A stretch of 64,000 nucleotides of DNA from Paenibacillus vietnamensis (GCF_020169515.1 NZ_JAHMHW010000007.1:124001-188000), one strand, 5' to 3'; positions 9,346 through 19,339 are shown, counted from the first letter of the stretch. Notes: generated by a model not told the origin, from the sequence alone. Numbers and translations: made by a program.

Positions 9346-10494
9346 TTACCACTCCGCAACAGTACCGTCCGCCTGACGCCAGACGGGGTTTTTCCAATTG
9401 TGCCCGATCAAGGCCATCTCGCGGACTTTCGCTTCGTTCACTTCGATGCCAAGTCCCGGAGCGGTCAGGTTCTTAACAAAACCTTCCTCGTATTTGAACA
9501 CGGAAGGATCGACCAGATAATCTAGCAGGTCGCTGCCTTGATTGTAGTGAATACCAAGGCTTTGCTCTTGAATAAACGCATTCGGGGAACACGTATCCAA
9601 CTGCAGGCAGGCTGCCAACGCGATCGGTCCTAGCGGACAGTGCGGGGCTACAGCGATATCATAGGCTTCCGCCATAGCGGCGATTTTTCTCGTCTCCAGG
9701 ATACCTCCCGCATGGGAAAGATCCGGCTGAATGATGTCGACGATCCCTTGAGCGATCAGCTCTTTGAAGCCCCAGCGGGTATACATTCTCTCTCCGGTTG
9801 CAATCGGACACGAAGTGTAGCGCGCAATCTCCTTAAGCGCCTCATTATTTTCCGGCAGCACGGGCTCTTCAATGAACATTGGACGGTATGGCTCGAGCTC
9901 CTTAACCAGAATCTTCGCCATCGACTTATGAACACGGCCGTGGAAATCGATGCCGATCCCCACTTCTTTGCCGACGGCTTCACGCACTGCGGCAATACGC
10001 TCAATCGCAGCTTCGACTTTGCCGATGGAATCGATGTAATGCATTTCCTCGGTAGCGTTCATTTTCACCGCTGTAAATCCGGCCTCGACCTGCTGCTTGG
10101 CCGCTTGGCCCACGTCGCTCGGACGGTCTCCGCCGATCCACGAATACACGCGCGTGCGATCGCGGCACGCCCCGCCTAACAGATCATACACAGGCGCATT
10201 ATAAAATTTGCCCTTGATGTCCCAGAGGGCCTGCTCAATGCCGGAAATCGCGCTGGTCAGAATCGGACCCCCGCGATAGAAACCGCCGCGGTACAGTACT
10301 TGGAACAAATCCTCGATACGCATCGGATCCGTCCCGATAATATGCTCGCTCATTTCCTTGACAGCAGCGGCAACTGTGTCCGCTTTGCCCTCAACGACAG
10401 GCTCACCCCATCCTGTAATGCCTTCATCGGTCTCTACTTTCAGAAACAGCCATCTTGGCGGCACCTTAAACAATTCCATCTTCGTAATTTTCAT
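9346..10494 (-). CDS. dgoD: D-galactonate dehydratase family protein (enolase superfamily)
   Basis: The 382-residue protein begins [15 protein letters not shown], and the whole length follows DgoD. Metal ligands are seen in DFHGRVH, FIEEPV and [14 protein letters not shown] and APHCPLGP supply further active-site residues. It should convert D-galactonate (or a close aldonate) to 2-keto-3-deoxygalactonate. The start at 10494 has AGGGAGGAG 8 bases upstream; a longer reading frame upstream has no such site. It is the last gene of a run with the aldolase and the two-component system, which fits a sugar-acid catabolic operon. No KDGal kinase gene is seen here. Confidence 0.92.
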   Translation of the reverse strand: MKITKMELFKVPPRWLFLKVETDEGITGWGEPVVEGKADTVAAAVKEMSEHIIGTDPMRIEDLFQVLYRGGFYRGGPILTSAISGIEQALWDIKGKFYNAPVYDLLGGACRDRTRVYSWIGGDRPSDVGQAAKQQVEAGFTAVKMNATEEMHYIDSIGKVEAAIERIAAVREAVGKEVGIGIDFHGRVHKSMAKILVKELEPYRPMFIEEPVLPENNEALKEIARYTSCPIATGERMYTRWGFKELIAQGIVDIIQPDLSHAGGILETRKIAAMAEAYDIAVAPHCPLGPIALAACLQLDTCSPNAFIQEQSLGIHYNQGSDLLDYLVDPSVFKYEEGFVKNLTAPGLGIEVNEAKVREMALIGHNWKNPVWRQADGTVAEW

Positions 10495-10516
10495 ACTTAA
10501 ACTCCTCCCTCTTGAC

Positions 10517-11161
10517 CTAAGTATGATTGACAGCTGCAAGCAGCTGTTCGGCATATTTCGTAATGGAAGCATAATTACCCTGTTGAAGCTCGCGCAGCGA
10601 AATGAGACTTCCGCCCACGCCGACACCAACTGCGCCCGCTTCGATATAGGAGGCGGCATTATCCTTATGGATACCGCCAACGGCAAGAATATCAACTTCT
10701 CCAAGCGGGCCCCCGAGCTCTTTCACATAACCCGGACCAAGGCTGGAGCAAGGAAACAACTTTACCATAGGTGCGCCTGCCTGGACGGCCTGCACAATTT
10801 CCGTCGGCGTCATCGCTCCCGGCAGCGGCAGCACACCTTGCTTCAAACCCGCTTCAATCATCCCCTGATCGACGTTCGGCGAAATCAGAAACTGTGCGCC
10901 TGCCTGAACCGCCTCACCCGCCATCTTCGCATTCAGCACCGTTCCTGCCCCGACAGCCATTCGGCCGTCATATTTGCCCCTCATCTCATGAATGATCTGC
11001 AGCGCATTCGGCGTATTCAGCGTCACTTCCGCGAACCGGATGCCGCCCTCGGCAAGCGCCTCAAAGAGCGGACTTGCTTTCGACGTTTCAATTCCCCTAA
11101 TAATGGCAATAACTTTCGACTGTTTCACTTGTTGAATCATCTCTTGCATCACACTGCTCAC
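10517..11161 (-). CDS. eda: 2-dehydro-3-deoxy-6-phosphogluconate/galactonate aldolase
   Basis: The 214-residue class I aldolase has EVTLNTP with the catalytic Glu and MVKLFPCSS with the Schiff-base Lys. It splits KDPG or KDPGal into pyruvate and glyceraldehyde-3-phosphate. It lies 22 bases upstream of dgoD, so the substrate is more likely KDPGal. The frame starts with GTG at 11161 (AGGGAAGG upstream); an ATG at 11149 with GGTGA upstream is an equal alternative that removes four residues. Confidence 0.9.
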   Translation of the reverse strand: MSSVMQEMIQQVKQSKVIAIIRGIETSKASPLFEALAEGGIRFAEVTLNTPNALQIIHEMRGKYDGRMAVGAGTVLNAKMAGEAVQAGAQFLISPNVDQGMIEAGLKQGVLPLPGAMTPTEIVQAVQAGAPMVKLFPCSSLGPGYVKELGGPLGEVDILAVGGIHKDNAASYIEAGAVGVGVGGSLISLRELQQGNYASITKYAEQLLAAVNHT

Positions 11162-11174
11162 CCGCCCTTCCCTG

Positions 11175-12797
11175 TTATGAATATTGATCGCGATATTCCT
11201 GCGGCGTCATGCCATAATGCTTCTTAAACGCATGGTTAAAGGAATGGGGGCGCTGGTAACCAAGCTGTGTTGCGATTTCATAGATTTTATCCTGGCTATG
11301 CTTTAATAAATGGGCGGCTTTATCCATCCGGAGCCGGTTCACGTAATCGCTTAAGTTATCGCCGGTCTCCAGCTTATAGATTTTGGACACATAGACCGGA
11401 TGCATGTACACATGATTGGCAATGGACTGTAAGGAAACATCACCGGAGAGATGCTGCTCGATAAAGGATCGGATCTCGTTGATGAGTGATACCCTGCTAT
11501 CCTTCCGTTCTTGATCCATATCCTCTTTCATCCGCTGCAGCGCGCGCAGCGACCATTCCCGCAACTGGTTAACCGTACGGAAAGGAATGCCTTCCGTCAT
11601 TCTGTCATAGTCCGGGCCGATCAGTTGATGGAGCTGCCGGCCGTTTTTATGCGTGATGTAAGCAAAGGCAGAGGCTATAGAAAAATACACTTCCAGCAAA
11701 TGCTCCTGCGACTCCGGGTACTTAGCTTCCATTTCATCAAAAATAACGCTCAGCTTCTCCTCCGTATCCTCCCAGCGGGCGGCTTCGAGCAGATGATTGA
11801 GGGCAGGCGGCTCATACAGTCTTTGCAAAGCCGAAAGTTCGGTCTGAGCCGGTTCATCGCCAAGCCGCATGAACAGCTCGTGCTCGTTTCCGATCCGCTT
11901 ACGAAAAGCGCTTAACGAACGGTTATAAAGGCCTTTCAAATCATCCGGAAACCGCCCCCAGCTGCTGACCAGAATGGAAATTTTCCCTTTTAAATAATTA
12001 TGCACAGCCGACTGAAGGACGGACGCGGTCCGTTCAAGCCAAGCTGTTTCTTCCTTATCCGGCCACTCCTGCCGCCCCTTCCCTTTGATTACAAAAACCA
12101 GATAATCATGGGCATCCTTCGTATACCAGCTGTCGAATTTTTCCCCGAACAACTCCTCCGCCATATTGCCGATTGCATACTCCATTAAGGATAAGCGGCC
12201 GATATCGTATTCAAGAAATTCGGTTTCCAGACGGATCATCATAATCGCAAACGCATGCTCATGATAGCCGATAAGCTCCAGCGCTTGCATTTTGTCCCTA
12301 AGTGAATACTCCGGGATTTTGCGGCCTTGCAGCAGGTCGTTCAGTAAATTCCCCCGAAGCAAAGGCAGATTTTCCTTTAAGGTGTAGGCCAACCGCTGCC
12401 TGGATACGACCTCTTCCCATTCGCGCTGCAGCTTATCCTTCACCCGGTTTACGGTGGACAATAGATCCTCTTCTGTAACAGGCTTCAGCAAATAGTCTTC
12501 CGTACCCTGAAGGATCGCCTCTTTGGCGTAATTGAAATCCGAGTAGCCTGACAAAAGAATGCATCGGGTCTTCGGCCATCTGCGATTGATCTCACCGATC
12601 AATTGCAGACCGGATATCCCCGGCATCTGAATATCGGTAATCACAATATCAATGCAGATCTGTTCAAGCAATTCAAGAGCTTCCTTACCGGAGTAAGCTT
12701 TATACACCTGTTCGACACCTGCAGATCCCCAATGTATCGTAGAAAATAGCCGATCTACAACGTGAACCTCATCGTCGACGATCAAGAGCTGAATCAT
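11175..12797 (-). CDS. YesN-type response regulator (receiver + AraC-family DNA binding)
   Basis: The 540-residue protein has an N-terminal receiver domain with DDE at 8-10, phospho-acceptor D55 (IVITDIQMPG) and the Lys of LLKPV. A long middle region follows, then an AraC/XylS double helix-turn-helix (about 435-540, ending QLGYQRPHSFNHAFKKHYG). It overlaps the sensor kinase gene by four bases (ATGA). Regulators of this group usually control the carbohydrate ABC transporter encoded beside them. Confidence 0.93.
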   Translation of the reverse strand: MIQLLIVDDEVHVVDRLFSTIHWGSAGVEQVYKAYSGKEALELLEQICIDIVITDIQMPGISGLQLIGEINRRWPKTRCILLSGYSDFNYAKEAILQGTEDYLLKPVTEEDLLSTVNRVKDKLQREWEEVVSRQRLAYTLKENLPLLRGNLLNDLLQGRKIPEYSLRDKMQALELIGYHEHAFAIMMIRLETEFLEYDIGRLSLMEYAIGNMAEELFGEKFDSWYTKDAHDYLVFVIKGKGRQEWPDKEETAWLERTASVLQSAVHNYLKGKISILVSSWGRFPDDLKGLYNRSLSAFRKRIGNEHELFMRLGDEPAQTELSALQRLYEPPALNHLLEAARWEDTEEKLSVIFDEMEAKYPESQEHLLEVYFSIASAFAYITHKNGRQLHQLIGPDYDRMTEGIPFRTVNQLREWSLRALQRMKEDMDQERKDSRVSLINEIRSFIEQHLSGDVSLQSIANHVYMHPVYVSKIYKLETGDNLSDYVNRLRMDKAAHLLKHSQDKIYEIATQLGYQRPHSFNHAFKKHYGMTPQEYRDQYS

Positions 12798-14512
12798 ACT
12801 TTCCTCCTCCAGGTCAATACAGCCCTCATGCCGCCGCTTGCCCCCCGATTAAAGGTAAGCCCCGACCCGGCGCCAAATTGGTAGTACAGGCGATGATGGA
12901 CATTCCATGTTCCACAGCCAATCTCATCCGACATAGATGCTTGAAGCTGCTTATGCAGTTTTTCCAGCTCCTCATCCGAAAGCCCTCCGCCATTATCCTC
13001 AACAATTAGACGATTGAAATCCGCATCCTGCTCCCCCGTTATCGTGATCCGGTTGCCGTCGAGACTGCGTTCGATACCGTGGACAATTGCATTCTCAACC
13101 AACGGCTGCAGAATAAGACGCGGAATCCGCTCCTCCATCATCGTCTCAGGTACGGAAATCTCATATTTAAGCCGGTGAATGCGAAGAGTTTGAATGTTCA
13201 AATAGTGGCCGACCAGGTCCACTTCCTCTCTCAGCCTCACCATCTGATTCTCGACCCGGGTTGTGTACCGGTAAAACTCAGCCAAATTTTGAGCCATCGC
13301 AACGACGGACTCCTTGTCCTCCATTTCCGCCGAATTGATGATGAAAAACAATGAATTATATAAAAAGTGGGGATGAATTTGCGACTGCAGCTGCTTCAGC
13401 GTCGCCTCACGCGAGCGAATTCTCTCAGCGTAAACATCCTCGATCAGCACTTGAATTTGCTGCGCCATTTCATTAAAACGCTGAATTAGGAAGTCAAATT
13501 CATTTTTGGCCTTGTATTCGATTCGCGCCGAAAGATCGCCGCGTTTCATTTTTTGCACATTTTGAATCATTTTCACAATAGGAATCTGAACGTTGCGGTA
13601 CAGCAGGAATGAGGCCAGAATACTCATCCCGAGCAGCAGACCGATCGAGACGTAAAATAAATGACGGCTCATCGTAATGGGCGACAGTATTTTCTCAACA
13701 GGCACATAGTCCGCCAAGTACCAACCCAGCTGCTCCGACTTCACAAAGCTGATCAAATACTGCTGCTTTTCAAGCTCCAAATGAACCTGTCCGGATACGG
13801 GCAAGCTCATGCCGGCCAGCCGCTCGCGAATCGCTGCAGTGATCGCCGGCACCGACGAGCTGTTTACAATCGTGCCTGACTGACTGTTAAACAAAAAAGG
13901 GTCGCTCCGTTTATCCTGCTTGTACACGTCCAGCAGCTGAATAATATTTTGAGCGCTGAATCTGACATGATAAAGCACTCTCGCCTGATTCAGATACTCG
14001 GCACGAACGGGTTCGCTAATTTCTCTAATGAAGGATCCGCCGTTCTCATTAGCGTTTTGTCCATCGTAAGTCCATTTGCGATGAACAGGGCCGTTCCAGG
14101 GCCAATTATCCGTACCGTTGACAAAAATGCTGGAAGACAGCACTTTCTTATCCTTCGGAACGACAATCGTCAGCTCGTTGACCCAACCGCCCGCCACGCT
14201 TTGCAGACTTAGCTTCTCGATGATCCGGGATTGCTCTCTCAGCATATCGTAATCCGGAGCGCCACTCCGATCGATAAACTCCCTGATGTAGGGATCGCTG
14301 CCCAAAATAACGGGAGACATCGCCAATCGCTCGATATTCGAATCCAATTGATGCAGGAAGAAAGAGAGCTGGTTCAAATTCGAAGACTGAATCTGGTCCT
14401 GCACAACGTTGTTCGTAATCCGGTTCGTGAAGCTATAGAGCGCCAAAATCGGAATAAGCAGCAAAACTAATAAAATAAGGATTTTTCTGAAAATATTCAA
14501 TTTGTAAGGCAT
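12794..14512 (-). CDS. YesM-type sensor histidine kinase
   Basis: The protein has about 572 residues. A membrane segment at about 9-28 is followed by an extracellular sensor region (about 30-275), a second membrane segment, HAMP (about 300-350), the His_kinase box with IHPHFLYNSLFF and an HATPase domain with NAIVHGIE and DNGGG. It senses a ligand outside the cell and phosphorylates the adjacent regulator. The ATG at 14512 (MPYKL) has AAGGTGA 7 bases upstream; an ATG six codons earlier lacks one. Confidence 0.93.
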   Translation of the reverse strand: MPYKLNIFRKILILLVLLLIPILALYSFTNRITNNVVQDQIQSSNLNQLSFFLHQLDSNIERLAMSPVILGSDPYIREFIDRSGAPDYDMLREQSRIIEKLSLQSVAGGWVNELTIVVPKDKKVLSSSIFVNGTDNWPWNGPVHRKWTYDGQNANENGGSFIREISEPVRAEYLNQARVLYHVRFSAQNIIQLLDVYKQDKRSDPFLFNSQSGTIVNSSSVPAITAAIRERLAGMSLPVSGQVHLELEKQQYLISFVKSEQLGWYLADYVPVEKILSPITMSRHLFYVSIGLLLGMSILASFLLYRNVQIPIVKMIQNVQKMKRGDLSARIEYKAKNEFDFLIQRFNEMAQQIQVLIEDVYAERIRSREATLKQLQSQIHPHFLYNSLFFIINSAEMEDKESVVAMAQNLAEFYRYTTRVENQMVRLREEVDLVGHYLNIQTLRIHRLKYEISVPETMMEERIPRLILQPLVENAIVHGIERSLDGNRITITGEQDADFNRLIVEDNGGGLSDEELEKLHKQLQASMSDEIGCGTWNVHHRLYYQFGAGSGLTFNRGASGGMRAVLTWRRKV

Positions 14513-14563
14513 GCGCCGATCACCTTCCATGCTTCTGCTGAGCCGTTAGAGCCTAAAACCTAC

Positions 14564-14608
14564 TATACGAGAGAAGTCTCTTTATGGAAAGACGACCACC
14601 CTCGTATA
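14564..14608. promoter_or_regulatory. Inverted repeat TATACGAG...CTCGTATA between transporter and two-component genes
   Basis: TATACGAG (14564-14571) and CTCGTATA (14601-14608) are perfect inverted copies 29 bases apart. The same octamer occurs at 17820-17827 upstream of the transporter operon. It is a candidate operator of the YesN-type regulator or an mRNA hairpin. Confidence 0.4.
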
Positions 14609-14621
14609 TTAGTTTCCATAT

Positions 14622-15437
14622 TTAGCCTTTAACAGCACCTGCAGCCAGTCCGCTAACGACATAGCGTTGAGTAACCAGGGCAATAAGTAGGACAGGCAAG
14701 GTGATAATACAAGCAGCCGCCATCAGCGCGCCCCAATTGATTTCGGAATATGACATGAAGTTAAATACGGCAATCGGCAAAGTCTTCGTTTTGTCACCTG
14801 CCAAAATAACCGAAAACATGAAGTTGTTCCAAGAGAAGATGAACGATAACAGGGAAGATGTGATTATACCCGGACCGGAAATCGGCAGAATGATACGCAG
14901 AAACACTTGATGATGCGTACATCCGTCAATGAGAGCAGATTCCTCGATCTCTGTCGGAAGAGCCTCAAAGAACGAAATCATAATCCAAATAATGAATGGC
15001 AGCCCGACTAACATATGACTTAAAATGAGCGCTGTATACGTGTCCACTAATTGAATTTTGGAGAACAAGATAAACCAGGGAATTAGAAACGTAATTCCCG
15101 GAATAATTCTCGCAACCAGGATAAGCAGCCCCAACTTTTGCAAATGATGCCTGGCAATCGCATAGGCGGCAGGAAGTCCCAGGATTAGAGATAAGAGAGT
15201 CGATCCAAAAGCGACAACGAAACTATTCCAGATAAACTTTAGGAAATCATATTCCTTGAACACGCTGATATAGTTGCCAAATGTAGGCTCGAATATAAGC
15301 AGTTGGTCGGTAGACATAATCTGAGCCTGTGTTTTGAAGGAAGCGAGCAGCATCCAAACAAATGGAAAAGCAAAGATAAGAAGGACAAGGAACGTAAGCG
15401 AGGTTTGCAGGATGCTTGTCCCTTTCTTTTTCTTCAT
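14622..15437 (-). CDS. Carbohydrate ABC transporter permease (MalG type)
   Basis: The protein has six membrane segments and the permease coupling loop EESALIDGCTHHQVFLRIILP, the EAA motif that contacts the ATPase. The C-terminus SGLAAGAVKG is typical of MalG-like subunits. It imports a sugar or sugar acid together with the other permease and the binding protein. The ATG at 15437 overlaps the stop of the upstream permease (ATGA) and has GGAGGGAG upstream. No ATPase gene is present; such systems often share the MsmK-type ATPase. Confidence 0.95.
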   Translation of the reverse strand: MKKKKGTSILQTSLTFLVLLIFAFPFVWMLLASFKTQAQIMSTDQLLIFEPTFGNYISVFKEYDFLKFIWNSFVVAFGSTLLSLILGLPAAYAIARHHLQKLGLLILVARIIPGITFLIPWFILFSKIQLVDTYTALILSHMLVGLPFIIWIMISFFEALPTEIEESALIDGCTHHQVFLRIILPISGPGIITSSLLSFIFSWNNFMFSVILAGDKTKTLPIAVFNFMSYSEINWGALMAAACIITLPVLLIALVTQRYVVSGLAAGAVKG

Positions 15438-16315
15438 GATGCTCCCTCCAATCGTTTGCGCATCCAAATCATAAATAACGTTAAGCCCATAACGAGTGCA
15501 AAGAAAAGTACAAGCAAGGATGATGCCATACCCAGCTTAAAGTATTGGAAGCCCAGTACATAACCGTAAAGATTCAGCGTTTCCGATGCGAAATTCGGTC
15601 CGCCTTGCGTAGTTGCATAGATGATGTCAAACGTCTTCAACACGTCGATCAGACGCAGCATTGCAGCCACAATAATCGTCGGTCTCAAAAGCGGCAGCGT
15701 GATGGAGACGAACTTGGTCCAAGCGCTTGCGCCGTCTACGTCCGCAGCTTCGTAAGGATCTGTAGGAATGGTTGCTAAACCTGCCATAATAATAAGCGCG
15801 ATCATTGGCGTCCACTGCCAAACGTCCACGATAACCAAAGACGGAATGACCTGATTCGGTGAAGCTAACCACAGTAACGGCTGAAGACCCATCGATTTGA
15901 GCATCATGTTCGCCGCACCGATCGTCGGCTCATAGATCAGCATCCATACCAGACCCATTGCCACAGGCGTTGCCACCATCGGAAGCAGGAATACGGTCTT
16001 TACGATATTTTTCCCTTTGAATTCTCGGGAAAGCAGCAAGGCGATTGCAACACCTAAAGCAATTTCAAGAGCAAGAGCCATGATGGTGAACAGAAACGTG
16101 GAGCCTGTTGCATGCCAGAAACGCTCATCTTTGAGTAAAGCGATGTAATTATCCAACCCTACCCAGACCGGCGGTGATGTCGCCGACATACTCCATTCAT
16201 AAAAGCTGATGCGAAATGTGTAAATGATTGGGAACAGCATCATAATGAGTACGAAGCATACGGCTGGAAGCGTATAGATCCATTTTAAATTGCGGTTAAA
16301 CCAACTGTATTGCAC
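15434..16315 (-). CDS. Carbohydrate ABC transporter permease (MalF type)
   Basis: The 293-residue protein has six membrane segments. The coupling loop reads EAADVDGASAWTKFVSITLP, and the C-terminal end has the FMIWMRKRLEGAS tail. It forms the membrane channel with the MalG-type subunit. It lies 39 bases downstream of the binding protein gene and overlaps the next permease gene. Confidence 0.95.
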   Translation of the reverse strand: MQYSWFNRNLKWIYTLPAVCFVLIMMLFPIIYTFRISFYEWSMSATSPPVWVGLDNYIALLKDERFWHATGSTFLFTIMALALEIALGVAIALLLSREFKGKNIVKTVFLLPMVATPVAMGLVWMLIYEPTIGAANMMLKSMGLQPLLWLASPNQVIPSLVIVDVWQWTPMIALIIMAGLATIPTDPYEAADVDGASAWTKFVSITLPLLRPTIIVAAMLRLIDVLKTFDIIYATTQGGPNFASETLNLYGYVLGFQYFKLGMASSLLVLFFALVMGLTLFMIWMRKRLEGAS

Positions 16316-16354
16316 AATACATTCCCCCTTTCCGATGAATGAAATGTTTGTGGA

Positions 16355-17698
16355 TTACTTTGTTTTATCTTTGTCCATAATGGCTTGCAGCGCTTGATTT
16401 GCTTTATCGGCAACCGCCTGGATATTCGTTTCGCCTGTCATGACCTTCTGTACGATCTCACCGACAGCATCACGGGCTTCGCCAACGCTGATTACAGTCG
16501 GACGGTCGTGATCGACGCCGCCTTTGGCGCTTTCCTTGATAACCGGAACCATCTCAGCAGGGAATCCTGTAGCACCTTCCGGCTTATCCCAAACCGAAGC
16601 GCGGGCGCCCGGGTTGCCTTTTTGTTGTGTTTTCAACACGATCTCTTTGCCGGTCGCCCATTTGATAAATTCCCAAGTTGCATCTTTGCTGCCGGATTGG
16701 GAGTTCATCGCGAGACCCCAAGATGTAATGTTATAAGGTTTGGAGCCTGCCTTGCCTGCCGGGAACACGGCAAATCCCACTTTATCAGCGACTTGAGACT
16801 TCGACGGGTCTGTCGCATTTTTATAGATCGAGTTCGCATCCGTATAGAACGCAACTTTACCTTGAGCGAAAATGCCGATCGCTTGCGGCCAAGACATGTT
16901 TAGTACGCCCGGAGGACCGTAATCCTTCAACAACGTGCCGTAAGTCGTAAATGCTTTAACCGCTTCAGGCGTGTTAATGGCAGCTTTATCGCCATTCGTG
17001 AAATCAGCGCCTTCCGAATACAAGAAGGAGGATACTTGAGTCACAAGCGGTGAACGTTGTCCCCTTGCGACGAATCCATATATATCATTTTTCGGATCAT
17101 GCAGCTTTTTCACCGCCGCGACAAGATCGTCGATGGTTTTAGGCACCGAAATTCCGGCCTTCTCCAACAAGTCTTTGCGGTAATACAAAATTTCCTGCTC
17201 GGTAATAATCGGAATACCCGCCAGTTTCGCATCTACAGTTGTAGAACCGATCGCTGATTTGGAGAAGTCGTTAAAGTCATAGTCCGCATCCATTTTCGAA
17301 TAGTCATCCAAAGGTTGAATCCAGCCATTTTTAAAGAAGAGCTTACCTTCTTGCAACGGGCGATACATGAACACATCAGGCGTTGCCGATCCGGAAGTGA
17401 ATTGGACCGTAAGCTTTTGTGTCAGCTGATCCTCAAAAAAGCTTTCAACTTTGACCTTAATGCCCGTTTCTTTCTCAAAATCAGGAAGTAAAGGCTTAAT
17501 CGCGTCGGCCCAAGGATGGTTGGCTGTAACGAGCGAGATTGTCTTTCCTGCAAACGGCTTTGCGTCGGCTGCCGGACTTGTACCGGGTTCAGCTGTTTCT
17601 TGTGTTGTATTATTAGCGCCGCCGCATCCTGCAACTACCGTTGCAGCCATCATAACTGTTGCGCCTACGCCAATCCATTGTTTGAATGATTGCTTCAT
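16355..17698 (-). CDS. Carbohydrate ABC transporter substrate-binding lipoprotein
   Basis: The 447-residue protein has a lipoprotein signal peptide ending in the lipobox VAGC (Cys about 25), then a family 1 extracellular solute-binding domain (LVTANHPWADAI, TSGSATPDVFMYRP, GIFAQGKVAFYTDANS). It captures the ligand outside the membrane and passes it to the two permeases. As first gene of the run it is likely the most highly expressed. The ligand is unknown; the linked dehydratase and aldolase suggest a sugar acid or a glycoside that yields one. Confidence 0.94.
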   Translation of the reverse strand: MKQSFKQWIGVGATVMMAATVVAGCGGANNTTQETAEPGTSPAADAKPFAGKTISLVTANHPWADAIKPLLPDFEKETGIKVKVESFFEDQLTQKLTVQFTSGSATPDVFMYRPLQEGKLFFKNGWIQPLDDYSKMDADYDFNDFSKSAIGSTTVDAKLAGIPIITEQEILYYRKDLLEKAGISVPKTIDDLVAAVKKLHDPKNDIYGFVARGQRSPLVTQVSSFLYSEGADFTNGDKAAINTPEAVKAFTTYGTLLKDYGPPGVLNMSWPQAIGIFAQGKVAFYTDANSIYKNATDPSKSQVADKVGFAVFPAGKAGSKPYNITSWGLAMNSQSGSKDATWEFIKWATGKEIVLKTQQKGNPGARASVWDKPEGATGFPAEMVPVIKESAKGGVDHDRPTVISVGEARDAVGEIVQKVMTGETNIQAVADKANQALQAIMDKDKTK

Positions 17699-17770
17699 CT
17701 GTCTATGACCTCCTAAGTGTTCTAAAATGTATGTGCTTACATTACTTAGATTACTTGATTTCTATACTCC

Positions 17771-17827
17771 CTCGATATAACTAAGATTAAACATGGATAA
17801 CTACGCGTGAAGGAATACGTATACGAG
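17771..17827. promoter_or_regulatory. Candidate operator pair upstream of the ABC transporter operon
   Basis: CTCGATATA (17771-17779) and TATACGAG (17820-17827) are near-perfect inverted copies about 75-130 bases upstream of the binding protein start. The octamer matches the arms of the repeat at 14564-14608 in the same locus. Binding by the YesN-type regulator is an inference. Confidence 0.4.
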
Positions 17828-17857
17828 AAAAAGAAAAACCTGAGGCTTCGCCTCAGG
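17824..17857 (-). terminator. Hairpin with minus-strand T-rich tail upstream of the ABC operon
   Basis: CCTGAGGC-TTC-GCCTCAGG is a perfect 8-bp stem. On the minus strand it is followed by TTTTTCTTTTTCT. It may stop read-through from the genes at 18362 and above, or act as an attenuator if the operon promoter lies further upstream. Confidence 0.7.
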
Positions 17858-18003
17858 TCCTTCGTTTTAGAGTATTCGTCTTTATATCTTAACCGAACGC
17901 CAATTATTCGAACGACCGAACGTTCGTTTGAGTATCTACCATGAGTGGATCAAAAACCGTTATTTTTATACATAATTATGGACTTTGACCTACGATTAGC
18001 GAG

Positions 18004-18194
18004 ATAAATGGATTTCATACAGCTATATCCGGCCAAACCTAGCTCTCCCGCATATTAACTGGATTTTGTACAGGTAAAATCAATGCAAATGGTCTCCCCC
18101 TAACTACATGGGAGTTTTACATGCATCAATTCCAGTTATTTTATTCAAAGTTCACATTTCATGAAAAATAACTGGATCAATTACAGTAAATTTC
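18004..18194. repeat. Four-unit inverted repeat element, copy B
   Basis: Forward units lie at 18004-18030 and 18054-18080, reverse units at 18115-18141 and 18165-18194. Spacer sequences resemble copy A (CAAATGG after unit 2, GAAAAATAACTG at unit 4), so A and B share recent descent. The remainder of the 17699-18361 gap shows no gene. Confidence 0.75.
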
Positions 18195-18215
18195 ATTTGT
18201 TAGAAGCGAACGCCA

Positions 18216-18250
18216 TAAAAAGCAGGCTCGCGCCATCGCAGCAAGCCCGC
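18216..18250 (-). terminator. Terminator near the ddh gene, copy of the one at 9183
   Basis: The minus strand reads GGGCTTGCTGCGATGGCGCG then AGCCTGC and T-rich sequence. It shares GCCATCGCAGCAAGCCC with the terminator at 9183-9218 and likewise follows a four-unit repeat element. Confidence 0.7.
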
Positions 18251-18361
18251 AAGCCGGTCAAACGGCCCTCCTTAACCGAGAGCCTTTCGTTATTCAACAG
18301 GCAGGAGTGGGCAGACGAACATCGTCCGTCCAACGCCCCTCTCTATCAAACTGTTCGCATC

Positions 18362-19339
18362 CTAGAGAAGCTCCTTGCGAAGCTCAGCGCCGGATTTCGG
18401 CGACAGGTAAGCAAACGGAATGTCAAACACGGTTTTTGCGCCGGCTTGTCCTTCGCGTGCCAGCTTGTATGCCGCGCGAGCATACGCCACGAGCACGCTT
18501 GCCGTGAATTCCGGGTTGCTGTCCAGCTTCAGACCGAACTCGATAATTTGCGTGCTGTCCGCGCCCGTTTTGCCGCTGCGCAGCACGAGGCCGCCGTGCG
18601 GCATCGATTGATGCTCGGCTTTCATCGTCGCTTCGTCAATAAAGTTAACAGTCGTATCGTAATCGGCAAAATAATTCGGCATCGACTTGATCTCTTCCGC
18701 GATCGCCGCCTGGTCCGCTCCTTCCTCCGCTACGATGTAACATTCGCGCAAATGCTTCTCGCGCGTCGTCAGCTCCGGATTTTCGCCGCTGCGCACCCGC
18801 TCTACCGCCGTCTCGCTCGGGATCGTGTACTGAACGCCGTGCTTCACGCCTTTTACTCTGCGGATCGCGTCGGAATGGCCTTGGCTCACGCCTTTGCCCC
18901 AGAACGTATACTCCTTGCCCTCAGGCAGGATTGCTTCAGCCAGCAAGCGGTTCAGCGAGAACAAGCCCGGGTCCCAGCCCGTGGAGATAACGCTCACTCT
19001 GTCGTTCGCCTTCGTTGCCGCATCCACCTGTTCAAAATATTCCGGAATCCGCGCATGCGTATCGAAGCTGTCCACCGTGTGGAACAAGCGGGCGAACGCC
19101 GGCCCCTGCTCAGGCAAATCCGTCGCGGAGCCGCCGCACAAAATCATCACGTCGATTTCGTTTACGAATTTTTCCGCATCCTCGATGCGGTACGCTTTTG
19201 TTGCAGAAGGAATGGACTCCGGATCCCGGCGCGTAAATATCGCGTCCAGCCTCATGTCCGGATTTTGCTTGATCGCCTGCTCCACGCCGCGCCCCAAGTT
19301 GCCGTAGCCTACGATGCCGATTCTAATCTGTTGTGTCAT
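18362..19339 (-). CDS. ddh: meso-Diaminopimelate dehydrogenase
   Basis: The 325-residue protein has the N-terminal NADP-binding motif GIVGYGNLGRGVE and matches Ddh along its length (TRRDPESI, CGGSATDLPEQGP, STGWDPGLFSLNR, WGKGVSQGHSDAIRRVKGV). It makes meso-DAP from tetrahydrodipicolinate in one NADPH- and ammonia-dependent step for lysine and peptidoglycan. It lies 44 bases downstream of the glutamate dehydrogenase gene on the same strand, so the two ammonia-fixing dehydrogenases are probably cotranscribed. Confidence 0.95.
   Translation of the reverse strand: MTQQIRIGIVGYGNLGRGVEQAIKQNPDMRLDAIFTRRDPESIPSATKAYRIEDAEKFVNEIDVMILCGGSATDLPEQGPAFARLFHTVDSFDTHARIPEYFEQVDAATKANDRVSVISTGWDPGLFSLNRLLAEAILPEGKEYTFWGKGVSQGHSDAIRRVKGVKHGVQYTIPSETAVERVRSGENPELTTREKHLRECYIVAEEGADQAAIAEEIKSMPNYFADYDTTVNFIDEATMKAEHQSMPHGGLVLRSGKTGADSTQIIEFGLKLDSNPEFTASVLVAYARAAYKLAREGQAGAKTVFDIPFAYLSPKSGAELRKELL

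Noticed and set aside
17917..17930. LexA/DinR-like box CGAACGTTCGTTTG
   Set aside because: One mismatch to the consensus and no SOS-type gene nearby; the closest start is over 200 bases away.
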